Source: Streptomyces sp. NBC_01244 (GTDB taxonomy: Bacteria; Actinomycetota; Actinomycetes; Streptomycetales; Streptomycetaceae). Taken from it: 64,000 nt of DNA. Below the pieces are notes generated by a model. That model was not told where the DNA came from. It worked only from the letters and a program-made list of their open reading frames with translations, and ran no database searches. Position numbers and translations under genes: made by a program. The stretch is from positions 8,308,001 through 8,372,000 of the forward strand of contig NZ_CP108488.1 of the NCBI RefSeq assembly GCF_035987325.1, given 5' to 3'. This document shows, one piece after another, positions 43,978 through 52,769 of this stretch (within the stretch, counting starts at the first letter, position 1; every line of letters begins with the position of its first letter).

Positions 43978-46023
43978 GTGCCGACCGCCGTATCGCTGCC
44001 GGAGGACTGGCCCGCACACCCGGACCGGTCGCTCTCGCTGAACCGCATGGGCAGTTTCGACTGGGACCTGGTCACCGGTCTCATGCACATGGACTCGGCC
44101 GCCCTCGACGTCTTCGACACCGCCCCCGAGGAGTACGACGGCCGGCCGGAGTCCCTCGCCCCGCGCGTCCCGCCCGCCGAGAGCGTCCGGCTCGACGCCC
44201 TGGTCTCCTCGGCCCTCAAGAGCGGGGTCGACAGCTACGGCGCCTACTTCCGCATCCGCTGCCACGACGCCCGACTGCGCTGGACGCACACCCAGGGACG
44301 GGTCATGCGCGGCCCGGACGGCCGTCCGTACCGGATCATCGGCATCGTCCGCGACGCCACCGAGGAGCTCAGTCATTCGGCGGAGCGCCTGGGGCTGGAC
44401 GAGGAGCGGCGCCGCCAGACGTCCGTGGTCGAGAGCACCACCGCCGCGCTCGCGCACGCCCGTACCGTCCAGGACGTCATCGACGCGCTCGGCGACGCCC
44501 ACGGCCTGGAACGGCTCGGGTCCATGGGCATGGTGATGGGACTGGTCGAAGCAGGCCGGATCCACCTCGTCGCCGAGGGCCCCGCGGGCAGCTTCGTCCC
44601 CGGCACCCGCTACACCCGCATCGACGAGCAGTACCCGATGAGCGAGGTGGTGCGCTCGCTCCAGCCGCGCTTCCTGGACTCCGCGGCGGAGTTCGCCGCC
44701 GGCTACCCCGGCCTGTGGGCGAAGATCTCGTCCATGCACATCTCGGCGGCCGCCTACCTGCCGCTGATCGCCCAGGCCCGCCCGATCGGTGCGATCGGCC
44801 TGCTCTACCGGGACAAGGACGGCTTCACCCAGGAGGAGCGGAACCTGCTCGTCGCGCTCGGCAGCAGCATCGCGCAGAGCCTCCAGCGGGCGATGCTGCT
44901 GGAGCAGGAACACGATCTGGCGGAGGGACTCCAGCAGGCGATGCTGCCGCGCCGGATCCCCTCGGTACCGGGCGCCGAGATCGCCGTACGGTACCGCTCG
45001 GCCCGGATGGGCCGGGACATCGGCGGCGACTGGTACGACGTCATCCCGCTGCCCGGCGGCCGGGTCGGCGCGGTCATCGGCGACGTCCAGGGCCACGACA
45101 CCCACGCGGCGGCGGTCATGGGCCAGCTCCGGATCGTGCTGCGCGCCTACGCAGCCGAAGGGCACTCGCCCGCCACCGTCATGGCCCGGGCATCCGTCTT
45201 CCTGCACGAGCTGGACACCGACCGCTTCGCCACCTGCACGTACGTCGAGGCCGACCTCTCGACCGGGGTGCTGCAACTGGTCCGGGCCGGCCACATCGAC
45301 CCCCTGATGCGCACCCTGGACGGCGGCTGCGAGCGCCTCGCGCTGGAGGGCGGGATGCCGCTGGGGCTGTCCGCGGAGTTCGGGCTGCTGGAGTACCCGG
45401 TGACCACGGTCGAGATGGGACCCGGGGAAACGCTTCTGCTGTGTACGGACGGCCTGGTGGAACAGCCCGGAGCCGACCTCGACGACGGCGTCCGGCTCCT
45501 CGCCTCCCTCGTCCGCACCGGACCGGCCGACCTGTCCCTGCTCGCGGACCGGCTGTGCGAGGTCGTGGACGACCGCGGCGGCGACGACGACATGGCCCTG
45601 CTCCTGCTCCGCCGCGACGCCGAGGAGGCCCAGCAGGCCGGCGGCCGGCTCCAGCAGCACGTGGCCCCCGGCGATCCGGAAGCCCTCGTATCGGCCCGCC
45701 ACATGATCGGCGCGGTGGTGCGGGCGTGGGGCGCGCGGGACCGGGCGGACGAGATCGAGCTGATCGCCGACGAGCTCATCGTCAACGCCCTCATGCACAC
45801 CGACGGCCCGGCGATCGTGACCCTCCGCGTCCTGTCCGGCCCCGAACGCAGACTCCGCGTGGAGGTCGAGGACCGCTCCAGCGCCCTGCCCCGGCGCAGG
45901 GAGGCGGGCGACTCCGGTGTCTCGGGGCGGGGGCTGATGCTGGTGGACCGGCTGGCGGACGTCTGGGGCGTGGAATCGCGGGGGAGCGGCAAGTGCGTAT
46001 GGTGCGAGTTCACGATGCCGTGA
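43978..46023 (+). CDS. PAS-GAF-PP2C (SpoIIE)-HATPase signalling phosphatase
   Basis: A 681-aa cytosolic regulator combining sensing, phosphatase and anti-sigma-kinase-like modules, common in streptomycetes. A PAS domain at about 15-125 begins NRMGSFDWDLVTGLMHMDSA. A GAF domain covers about 150-305. The SpoIIE-type PP2C phosphatase runs about 325-540, with RMGRDIGGDWYDVIPLPGGR, VIGDVQGHDTHAAAVMGQLR and GETLLLCTDGLVE carrying the metal-binding acids. A HATPase_c domain closes the protein (ELIADELIVNALMHTDGPAI, then GVSGRGLMLVDRLAD). It should dephosphorylate an anti-anti-sigma factor in response to a signal. GTG 43978 is a likely start, with GTG 43960 as alternative. Partner proteins are not adjacent. 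Confidence 0.88.
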   Translation: MPTAVSLPEDWPAHPDRSLSLNRMGSFDWDLVTGLMHMDSAALDVFDTAPEEYDGRPESLAPRVPPAESVRLDALVSSALKSGVDSYGAYFRIRCHDARLRWTHTQGRVMRGPDGRPYRIIGIVRDATEELSHSAERLGLDEERRRQTSVVESTTAALAHARTVQDVIDALGDAHGLERLGSMGMVMGLVEAGRIHLVAEGPAGSFVPGTRYTRIDEQYPMSEVVRSLQPRFLDSAAEFAAGYPGLWAKISSMHISAAAYLPLIAQARPIGAIGLLYRDKDGFTQEERNLLVALGSSIAQSLQRAMLLEQEHDLAEGLQQAMLPRRIPSVPGAEIAVRYRSARMGRDIGGDWYDVIPLPGGRVGAVIGDVQGHDTHAAAVMGQLRIVLRAYAAEGHSPATVMARASVFLHELDTDRFATCTYVEADLSTGVLQLVRAGHIDPLMRTLDGGCERLALEGGMPLGLSAEFGLLEYPVTTVEMGPGETLLLCTDGLVEQPGADLDDGVRLLASLVRTGPADLSLLADRLCEVVDDRGGDDDMALLLLRRDAEEAQQAGGRLQQHVAPGDPEALVSARHMIGAVVRAWGARDRADEIELIADELIVNALMHTDGPAIVTLRVLSGPERRLRVEVEDRSSALPRRREAGDSGVSGRGLMLVDRLADVWGVESRGSGKCVWCEFTMP

Positions 46024-46066
46024 CCCCTCCGCGGGTACGAGGCTCACGGCCTCGTACTCTTCGCTC

Positions 46067-46723
46067 ATGCATCCCGGAAGATCCATAGCCCTGCTGATCG
46101 GCGCATCGATCCTGGTCAGCGCCTGCTCCACCACGTCCGCGCCGAGCTCTGCGGAGAGCAGTGGCTCCCCGGCCGGCACGGTGACCGCGGCTCCCGCTGC
46201 GAGTTCTTCCGGCGCAGGAGCCAAGCTGAGCGCTGCCGATCTGCAGGGCAGCTGGTGGACCTGGGCGGCTTCGAGCGTCAGCGAATCGAACCCCGTCTCG
46301 GATCCGGACGGCCATCTGTGCGCCCAGGGCCAGGAGGACGGCATCTGGTTCCTGGCCGGCACCTTCGGCGGGACCGTGACGCGCTCCTGCACGGTGCCCG
46401 CATCGGTGCCGGTGGCCTTCCCCCTGGTGAACATGATCGGCGAAGAGGGCGACTGCACCGCCTTCATGGCCTCGGCGCAGGGGAAGGCCGTCCTCGACGG
46501 ACGAGCTCTGGAACCCGAGCGATACGAGGCGACGGACGTCAGGTTCATTGCCGTCGACGGCAATCCGCTCACCAAGGACGGGGGGCGCTTCCTCACCCAC
46601 GGCTGCGGCCTCTGGGTGCAACTGGAACCGATGGCACCCGGCAGCCACACGCTGAGCATCAGGGGAGCATCGGGCTCCTTCGCCGTCGGCGTGAACTACA
46701 AGCTTCAGGTCTCGGCCGGCTGA
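46067..46723 (+). CDS. secreted lipoprotein of unknown function
   Basis: A 218-aa lipoprotein. MHPGRSIALLIGASILVSAC gives the lipobox LVSAC with lipidated cysteine 20, followed by a Ser/Ala-rich linker to about residue 50. The domain that follows has LQGSWWTWAASSVSESNPVS, GHLCAQGQEDGIWFLAGTFG and SCTVPASVPVAFPLVNMIGE, then GVNYKLQVSAG at the end. It is beta-rich with four further cysteines. Similar exported proteins occur in many actinomycetes without known function. It starts 43 bp after the PP2C gene. Confidence 0.75.
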   Translation: MHPGRSIALLIGASILVSACSTTSAPSSAESSGSPAGTVTAAPAASSSGAGAKLSAADLQGSWWTWAASSVSESNPVSDPDGHLCAQGQEDGIWFLAGTFGGTVTRSCTVPASVPVAFPLVNMIGEEGDCTAFMASAQGKAVLDGRALEPERYEATDVRFIAVDGNPLTKDGGRFLTHGCGLWVQLEPMAPGSHTLSIRGASGSFAVGVNYKLQVSAG

Positions 46724-46804
46724 GGGGCGGCCCGCAGGACCGGGTCGGCTCCCCGTGCCCCGTCCCGGCTCGCGCTCGGCCCGGGGTCGCGGCAGGCTGG
46801 GGGC

Positions 46805-47665
46805 ATGCCCGAGCTGCCCGAAGTCGAGGCCCTGAGGGAGTTCCTCGACGAGCACCTCGCCGGGCGGGTGGTCGAGCGCGTCCTCCCGCTCGCGGTGAGC
46901 GTGCTCAAGACCTACGACCCGCCCCTGACCGCGCTCGAGGGGCAGCGGGCCGGGGCCACGGCCCGGTACGGAAAGTTCCTCGCCCTGCGCATCGGCGAAC
47001 TGCACCTCGTCACCCACCTGGCCCGGGCCGGCTGGCTGCGCTGGATCGACACCGTTCCCGACCGGCCTCCGCGTCCCGGCAAAGGGCCGCTCGCCCTGCG
47101 TCTCGTCCTGGAGGGCGGCGGCGGGTTCGACCTCACGGAGGCCGGGACCCAGAAGCGGCTCGCCGTGTACGTGGTCCGCGATCCGCAGGAGGTCCCCGGC
47201 ATCGCCCGGCTGGGCCCGGACCCGCTCGCAGAGGGCTTCGGCCGCGAGGCCTTCGGCGCACTGCTCGCCGGGGAACGGCGGCAGATCAAGGGCGTGTTGC
47301 GCGACCAGAGCGTCATCGCGGGCATCGGCAACGCCTACAGCGACGAAATCCTCCACCACGCCAAGGTCTCGCCCTTCAAACTGGCCGCCTCCTTCGACGA
47401 GGCGCAGGTGGACCAGCTGTACGCGGCCGTCGAGGAGACCCTGCGCACGGCCGTCGAGCGGGCGCACGGGGTGGCCGCCGGACGGCTCAAGGCCGAGAAG
47501 AAGAGCGGGATGCGGGTCCACGGCCGCGCGGGCGAGCCCTGCCCGGTGTGCGGGGACACCGTCCGCTCGGTCTCCTTCGCCGACTCCTCGCTCCAGTACT
47601 GCGCCACGTGCCAGACCGCGGGGAAGCCGCTCGCCGACCGGCGGCTGTCGAAGCTGCTGAAGTAG
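46805..47665 (+). CDS. Fpg/Nei-family DNA glycosylase
   Basis: A base-excision repair glycosylase/AP lyase that removes oxidised bases. The protein opens with MPELPEVEALREFLDEHLAG, where Pro2 is the catalytic nucleophile and Glu3 essential. It has KFLALRIGELHLVTHLARAG with the conserved lysine, QIKGVLRDQSVIAGIGNAYS for the helix-two-turn-helix, and a zinc finger CPVC...YCATCQ at the C-terminus (about 252-278). It is 286 aa. The finger ends in QTAGKPLADRR rather than the Fpg-typical QRxGR, which points to one of the actinobacterial Nei-like branches. Substrate preference (8-oxoguanine versus pyrimidine lesions) is unresolved. Confidence 0.9.
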   Translation: MPELPEVEALREFLDEHLAGRVVERVLPLAVSVLKTYDPPLTALEGQRAGATARYGKFLALRIGELHLVTHLARAGWLRWIDTVPDRPPRPGKGPLALRLVLEGGGGFDLTEAGTQKRLAVYVVRDPQEVPGIARLGPDPLAEGFGREAFGALLAGERRQIKGVLRDQSVIAGIGNAYSDEILHHAKVSPFKLAASFDEAQVDQLYAAVEETLRTAVERAHGVAAGRLKAEKKSGMRVHGRAGEPCPVCGDTVRSVSFADSSLQYCATCQTAGKPLADRRLSKLLK

Positions 47666-47716
47666 CCTCCTGGCGGGAGGGTTCCGGGCGGCCCGGCTCC
47701 GGTTAGACTCCGGCCC

Positions 47717-48121
47717 ATGGCCGAGGAGCAGGAGCCGCAGCCGCCCCGGCGGGAGGTCGTCACCGGGGTTCCGCGAGGCAGCCGCCGCAGGCCCCCCGCG
47801 CACACGCCGGCCCGCTCCGAGATCTCCGAGCAGACCACCCTCGGCGCCACCTACGTACGGGCCCTCATGCGCAGCCAGCTCCGCGCGGGCCTCGGCGCCC
47901 TGGCCGCGCTCGTCCTCCTGGTGGGCCTGCTGCCCCTGCTGTTCCTGCTCCCGCGGGTCGCGGCGGGCCCGCTGGTCTGGGTCGTGCTCGGGGTCCTGGT
48001 GTACCCGGTGCTGTGGTGCGTCGCCCGCGCGTACGTGATCCGGGCCGAGCGCAACGAGGCCGACTTCACCGGGCTGGTCACCGACCCGACGGAGCCGCCG
48101 GGGCCGCGCCGGCCGGAGTAG
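47717..48121 (+). CDS. small two-helix membrane protein
   Basis: A 134-aa protein with a basic, proline-rich N-terminus (residues 1-50), two hydrophobic helices (GLGALAALVLLVGLLPLLFL and VWVVLGVLVYPVLWCVARAY) and a charged C-tail. The arrangement resembles the DUF485-like partner proteins that accompany sodium/solute symporters, but no symporter is adjacent here. It starts 51 bp after the glycosylase gene. It converges tightly on the hypothetical gene whose end lies at 48131. Confidence 0.7.
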   Translation: MAEEQEPQPPRREVVTGVPRGSRRRPPAHTPARSEISEQTTLGATYVRALMRSQLRAGLGALAALVLLVGLLPLLFLLPRVAAGPLVWVVLGVLVYPVLWCVARAYVIRAERNEADFTGLVTDPTEPPGPRRPE

Positions 48122-48130
48122 TGCCCGCCT

Positions 48131-48646
48131 TCAGAACAGGTGCATCGCCAAGTGCCCGAGAGGGAGACCGAGTTGCCAGGCCGGGGTCCAGACCCGGGCG
48201 TTCTCGTCCAGGCCCGGCGGGGTGTCGGCGTGGCCGTGGCGTCCCGGGTCGAGGTTCGTGGCGAACAGCTCCGTGTGGTCCAGCCAGAGCCAGGCCGCCC
48301 GGGCCAGCTCCAGGTCGGGGTCCTCGCCCCGGCCGCGCTCGCGGGCTTCCTCGCCCAGCGCGAGGAAGCGGGTATGGACCCAGTCGCGCCAGGGGTGCCC
48401 GTACGCCGTCAGCGACATCCACTCGTCGAGCTGCGAGACGACCCGGATCCCGGAGAGTTCGCCGGCGGCGTCCGAGAGGTAGATGGTCAGCGCGAGCGTG
48501 TCGCGTCCGGCGCGGAACTCCAGGGTGCTGACCGGGATCAACCGGCCCGTGCGCAGCAGTTCATCGGCGATGTACTCCGCGTAGAGCCATGCCATGGGCA
48601 CCGCGAGCCCGCCGTCACTGGTGCCGTTCGTACCCTCGGGCTGCAC
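48131..48646 (-). CDS. conserved-looking hypothetical protein
   Basis: A 171-aa soluble protein that I do not recognise. It begins at GTG 48646 with GAAGGTGGA five bases upstream. It has AWLYAEYIADELLRTGRLIP, then RVVSQLDEWMSLTAYGHPWR and AAWLWLDHTELFATNLDPGR. It is acidic, with many tryptophans and no signal peptide, and is compact enough to be a small alpha/beta domain. It is a lone minus-strand gene with no recognisable operon partner. Confidence 0.68.
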   Translation of the reverse strand: MQPEGTNGTSDGGLAVPMAWLYAEYIADELLRTGRLIPVSTLEFRAGRDTLALTIYLSDAAGELSGIRVVSQLDEWMSLTAYGHPWRDWVHTRFLALGEEARERGRGEDPDLELARAAWLWLDHTELFATNLDPGRHGHADTPPGLDENARVWTPAWQLGLPLGHLAMHLF

Positions 48647-48875
48647 CGTTCCACCTTCTCCCGCACGCGTCGAGTCTTCCCGCCGTCAGCGCCGAGCCTT
48701 CCCTGCGGGGCTCGCGGAGCGGGGGATGTTTACTCAACTTGAACGGTCCGATGCCGATTTCGATGCGGTTCATGTCCGATTCGGGGGTGTTCAAGCCATT
48801 CTTTGACGCGTTCGCCGCACGTCGGTCGGTACGTCGGTCCTCCGTCGGTCCGTGTGTCGGGCCGCGCGTGTCAGG

Positions 48876-49528
48876 TCAGGCCGTGGCGATCACGGCGTAG
48901 CGTTCGTCGGTCACCGTACGTCCCCACAAGGCCGCGTCGCCGCCGAGGGGTTCGACGCGCAGGGTGGTGACGAGCGGTCGTACGGCGGCGGCGAGGTCGT
49001 CGGCGCCGATGCCGCCGGCCCAGGGCAGGGTCTCGGCCCCGGGTACGTACGGCGCGGCGCTCGCTCCGGCTTCGCGCCAGCGGCCCTCGACGAGGACGAG
49101 GGTGCCGCCGGGGCGCAGACGGCCGGTCCAGTCGCCGAGTGCGGCCCGGGGATCGGGCAGGGTCCACAGCAGGTGGCGGGAGAGCAGGACGTCGAACCGC
49201 CGGCCGCCGGTGGGCGGGACGGAGGCGTCGCCGACCAGGAACCGGCCCGTCAGACCGGCGGCGGACAGTTTCGCCCGGGCGTGCCCGACCATCCTCGGGG
49301 AGAGGTCCACGCCGGTGACCCGGTGGCCGGCTTCGGCTGCCAGCAGGACAGCGATCCGGTGCCGCAGCCCACGTCGAGGACGTCGAGCGGTCCGGCAGGC
49401 AGCCAGGAGCCGAGGAGGTCGGCCCAGGCGTCGCGGGTTTCCGGGGCGCGCAGGCCGTGGTCCGGCTCTTCGTCGAAGCGGGCCGCGGCGGCGTCCCAGT
49501 AGGCGCTGATGGCAGCGGTGTTCGTCAT
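48876..49528 (-). pseudogene. class I SAM methyltransferase disrupted by a one-base frameshift
   Basis: The first part (ATG 49528, TNTAAISAYWDAAAARFDEE) leads to LLGSWLPAGPLDVLDVGCGT with the SAM loop. Just after GCGTGSL the frame breaks, and the natural continuation VLLAAEAGHRVTGVDLSPRM lies in another frame that runs to the stop at 48876. Later motifs (GDASVPPTGGRRFDVLLSRH, LRPGGTLVLVEGRW) are intact. A single missing base near 49345 explains everything. It may be true inactivation or an error in the sequence; apart from that base the gene looks healthy. Confidence 0.75.
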
Positions 49529-49575
49529 CCCGCGAGTCTCGCAGCCGGCACTGACATCGTTCCCGGACACCGAAC

Positions 49576-50115
49576 CTAGGCGCCGAGTCCGTACCCGTAG
49601 CCCTGGAGGCCCTTCCGCAGGGCGCGCAGGGCGTAGTACGTACGGGACTTGACCGTCCCCGCCGGAATCCCGAGCTCTGCCGCGGCCTCGGCCACCGAGC
49701 GGTCCTGGAAGTAGACCTGCACCAGGACGTCCCGGTGCTCCGGGCCCAGCGATCCCACGGCCCGCCGGACGTCGATGGCGGTCACCGAGCCCGCCACCGC
49801 GTCCCCCGGCGCCGGTGCTTGGTCCAGCCCCTCCGGGTCCACCTCCAGGGGCCTGGACAGGCGTGCCCGGCGGGCGTCGATGGCGAGCCGCCGGGCCACC
49901 GTGAACAGCCAGGGCCGCAGGGACTCGTAGCCGCTTCCCAGGACCTCCGGATGCTGCCAGAGGCGCAGGAGCGTCTCCTGGACGAGGTCCTCCGCGCGCT
50001 GGGCGTCACCGGCCGTGAGGCCCAGCAGGAAACCGAACAGGGCCCGTCCGTGTTCGTGCTGGAGTTCGGCCAGTGCCTCGGGATCGGTGCGTCGGAGGGT
50101 GGGGGCAAGGGGCAC
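49576..50115 (-). CDS. ECF-type RNA polymerase sigma factor
   Basis: A group IV sigma factor of 179 aa. Region 2 has GRALFGFLLGLTAGDAQRAE, then DLVQETLLRLWQHPEVLGSG and RPWLFTVARRLAIDARRARL. Region 4 has SLGPEHRDVLVQVYFQDRSV and AAELGIPAGTVKSRTYYALR, the recognition helix. GTG 50115 is preferred because GGAAGGAG lies six bases before it; the frame stays open to 50235 without a comparable site. It resembles the SigK/SigL-like set. No anti-sigma factor gene is adjacent: the gene downstream is the broken methyltransferase. Confidence 0.87.
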   Translation of the reverse strand: MPLAPTLRRTDPEALAELQHEHGRALFGFLLGLTAGDAQRAEDLVQETLLRLWQHPEVLGSGYESLRPWLFTVARRLAIDARRARLSRPLEVDPEGLDQAPAPGDAVAGSVTAIDVRRAVGSLGPEHRDVLVQVYFQDRSVAEAAAELGIPAGTVKSRTYYALRALRKGLQGYGYGLGA

Positions 50116-50400
50116 GGGAGGCTCCTTCCGGGGGTCGGTGCGGGGGTCGGTCGAGGTCGACGGATCCACCCTGACCTGCACCGGGCCCGCCCGGAACCGT
50201 CCCGCCCGGACGGTGCGCCCAAGCACCCGGGTCATCCGGTGGGCGGCCGCGCCGGGCGGTGAACGGTCGAACGGCGCGCCGAACGGCCATTGGGGTGAGT
50301 GCGCGGCCGGGCGGCGGAGCCGGTCCTTGACTTCCGGCGTCTCTTTCTATGGATTGACGGAAGATCAGGTAGTAGTACTAATCAAGGAGAGCTGGGACAG

Positions 50401-51615
50401 ATGACCGCGCGCACCCGCCACGCCCTCGCACTCCTGACCGCCGTCGTGCTGTCGGCGGTAGCCGGCTGCTCCGCGGGCGGGGACCCCGCGCCGGCCCGCC
50501 TCGCCGGCTCCCGGCCCGCCGCGGCGCCCTCCGGTGCTCCCGGATCGACCACGGCCCCCGCCGCCGGCTCGATGAGGGGCTTCACCCTGGTCGCGAGCGG
50601 CGACGTGCTGCCCCACGAGTCGGTCATCCGGCGGGCGGCCTCCGACGCGGACGGTGACGGCCACGACTTCCGGCCGATGTTCTCCGCGGTCAAGCCGATC
50701 GTCTCGGCCGCCGACCTGGCCCTCTGCCACATGGAGACCATCTACGGGCCGGAAGGCGGCCCGTTCACCGGCTATCCCGCCTTCCAGTCCCCGCCCGAGG
50801 TCGCCGACGGCCTCAAGGACGCCGGGTACGACGGCTGTTCCACGGCCTCGAACCACACCCTCGACGGCGGCGCCGCCGGTCTGAAGCGCACCCTCGAGCG
50901 GTTCGACAAGGTCGGCCTGAAGCACGCGGGTTCGGCCCGTACGGCCGCCGAGGCGGGCACCGTGACGATGTACTCCGCGGGCTCCGCGAAGGTCGCGCAC
51001 CTCGCGTACACCTACGACACCAACGGCTACCCGATGCCGGAGGGCCAGCCCTGGGCGGTCAACCTGATGGAGCAGGAGAAGATCGTCGCGGACTCCCGGG
51101 CGGCCCGTAAGGCGGGCGCCGACGTGGTGCTCGTCAGCCTCCACTGGGGCACGGAATGGCAGACCGAACCGGACGAGAAGCAGCTCGCGCTCGGCAAGGC
51201 GCTGACCGCCTCGCAGACCGGCGGCCGCCCCGACGTGGACATGATCCTCGGCACGCACGCCCACATCCCGCAGGCGTACGAGAAGGTCAACGGGACCTGG
51301 ATCGTCTACGGCATGGGCGACCAGGTGGCCGGCGAGATGTTCAACTACAGCGGCGCCCGCGACATGCGCGGCAACTACGGATCCATCGGCCGCTTCACCT
51401 TCGCCCCGCCGGCCGCCCCCGGGCAGCGCTGGCAGGTGACCAAGGCCGAGTTCGTGCCGCAGATGATGGATCTCGGAGCGGGCCGGGTGATCGACCTCCC
51501 GGCAGCCCTCGCCCAGAACCCGGGCCGAGAGGACTACGAGGAGGCCCGCGACGAGATCACCGAAGCGGTCCTGGGGCGCGGCGCGGCCAAGGACGGGCTG
51601 ACGACGGCGAAGTAG
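50401..51615 (+). CDS. CapA-family lipoprotein (poly-gamma-glutamate-type)
   Basis: A 404-aa exported protein with a metallophosphatase-like CapA/PgsA fold. The lipobox AVAGCS gives a lipidated cysteine near residue 23, followed by a Pro/Ala linker. The catalytic-type motifs are GFTLVASGDVLPHESVIRR, ALCHMETIYG, TASNHTLDGG (the NH pair) and DVVLVSLHWGTEW, then MILGTHAHIPQ, all expected for the family. Relatives take part in poly-gamma-glutamate synthesis or cell-surface polymer metabolism; no pgs genes are adjacent. ATG 50401 has AAGGAGAG about ten bases upstream, and a GTAGTAGTA element precedes it, also seen before the deacetylase at 56693. Confidence 0.87.
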   Translation: MTARTRHALALLTAVVLSAVAGCSAGGDPAPARLAGSRPAAAPSGAPGSTTAPAAGSMRGFTLVASGDVLPHESVIRRAASDADGDGHDFRPMFSAVKPIVSAADLALCHMETIYGPEGGPFTGYPAFQSPPEVADGLKDAGYDGCSTASNHTLDGGAAGLKRTLERFDKVGLKHAGSARTAAEAGTVTMYSAGSAKVAHLAYTYDTNGYPMPEGQPWAVNLMEQEKIVADSRAARKAGADVVLVSLHWGTEWQTEPDEKQLALGKALTASQTGGRPDVDMILGTHAHIPQAYEKVNGTWIVYGMGDQVAGEMFNYSGARDMRGNYGSIGRFTFAPPAAPGQRWQVTKAEFVPQMMDLGAGRVIDLPAALAQNPGREDYEEARDEITEAVLGRGAAKDGLTTAK

Positions 51616-51629
51616 GACCGGGAGCACCT

Positions 51630-51682
51630 CGGCCCGCCAAGCCCCGGCCCGCCAAGCCCCGGCCCGCCAAGCCCCGGCCCGG
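51630..51682. repeat. 15-bp tandem repeat, three copies
   Basis: CGGCCCGCCAAGCCC is repeated three times without change, plus a partial fourth copy, in the gap between the capA-like stop and the convergent DUF4328 gene. Confidence 0.9.
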
Positions 51683-51687
51683 GAACC

Positions 51688-52413
51688 TCAGACCGCGGCG
51701 TTCGGTCCCTGGGCGGCCTTGAGACCCTGCATGAGGGTCAGTCCGCGCACGAAGAGGACGGCCAGCACGGCGGCCACCACGGTGGTCAGGTCTCCGACGG
51801 CGCCGAGGAGGAAGGCGTCGCGGAGCCCCTCGTGCGCCGCCGTCTTCGCGTAATTCCACGCGGCGACCTTGCTGATCACCGAGCCGGCGATGAAGGTGAG
51901 CCACCAGGCCACCACCGGGGCGCCCGAGACGTGGCGGTAAGACCCGTCGGGGGCGTACTGGGCGCTGGCGTCCCAGGTCTCCCGCGCCGTCCGGTACGGG
52001 AGGAAGAGGTTCGCGATCGGGACGAACCACCCGCCGATCGCCCAGCCGGCGCTCTGACTGAAGCCGTCGGGGCGGAACACCTCCGCGTTGCAGCGCACCC
52101 GGTGGAACCAGATGATGAAGACCACGACCGTGGCCAGCATCGTGGACTGCTGGAGGAAGCCGACCAGAGCGTCGAGGCCGTCGATCGAGGCGAGATTGTC
52201 GTAGTCGAGGCCCGCGGGATCGGCGATCAGCTGCTTCTGAACCTGCCATTTGTGCAGGTTGAAGCCGGTCGAGAGGAGGTGGGCCACCGCTCCCACCATC
52301 AGCAGTACGGTCGCGGCCTTCGCCATCGAGTCGGGGGAGCGCAGGAGTTGGGCGGGTCGGGACGGCGGATACGGATACGGGGACGGTGACGGAGCGGGCG
52401 TGCTCGAGGACAT
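51688..52413 (-). CDS. DUF4328-family membrane protein
   Basis: A 241-aa membrane protein with a short Pro/Ser-rich cytoplasmic start and four predicted helices. The DUF4328 signature is clear in FIIWFHRVRCNAEVFRPDGF, GWAIGGWFVPIANLFLPYRT and RETWDASAQYAPDGS. ATG 52413 is preferred; the frame extends upstream to 52506 through a region with no domain. The function of the family is unknown. It converges on the capA-like gene across the 15-bp tandem repeat. Confidence 0.87.
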   Translation of the reverse strand: MSSSTPAPSPSPYPYPPSRPAQLLRSPDSMAKAATVLLMVGAVAHLLSTGFNLHKWQVQKQLIADPAGLDYDNLASIDGLDALVGFLQQSTMLATVVVFIIWFHRVRCNAEVFRPDGFSQSAGWAIGGWFVPIANLFLPYRTARETWDASAQYAPDGSYRHVSGAPVVAWWLTFIAGSVISKVAAWNYAKTAAHEGLRDAFLLGAVGDLTTVVAAVLAVLFVRGLTLMQGLKAAQGPNAAV

Positions 52414-52603
52414 GACGAAGTACCCCCCACGGGAACTGTGTGACGTGTGACAGGGAAACGGCTGACGGACGGACGGGCGGCCCGGAGCCGCCTGAACATA
52501 CGTCACGCCCGGGCCCGCCGTCTACGGCGTTCGGTTGCGCGGGCAAATCACTGCCCAGGGAGGCGTGGGGGTCGTGACCTGGTGGACCCTGCTGCGCGCG
52601 GAC

Positions 52604-52769
52604 GCTAGTGCTGCGACCGGAAAGGTTCACCGGGTCGCGACGCCCGGCACGGCACCTCGCCGCGTTGTCGGACCACGCCGGTACGTCCGGTACGAGGCGT
52701 GGTCCTCCGCCTTGCGATGCACCGCACCGAACGCCGCGACCCGGCAAACCTTTCCGGCCACAGCACTAG
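52604..52769. mobile_element. MITE-like element, 166 bp with 35-bp terminal inverted repeats
   Basis: Both ends begin CTAGTGCTG. The left end (52604-52638) and the reverse complement of the right end (52735-52769) agree at 31 of 35 bases. The outermost TA dinucleotides could be the duplicated target, as for IS630/Tc1-type elements. No protein is encoded. The right end reaches into the stop codon of the universal stress gene. A helper transposase is not in the window. Confidence 0.75.
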
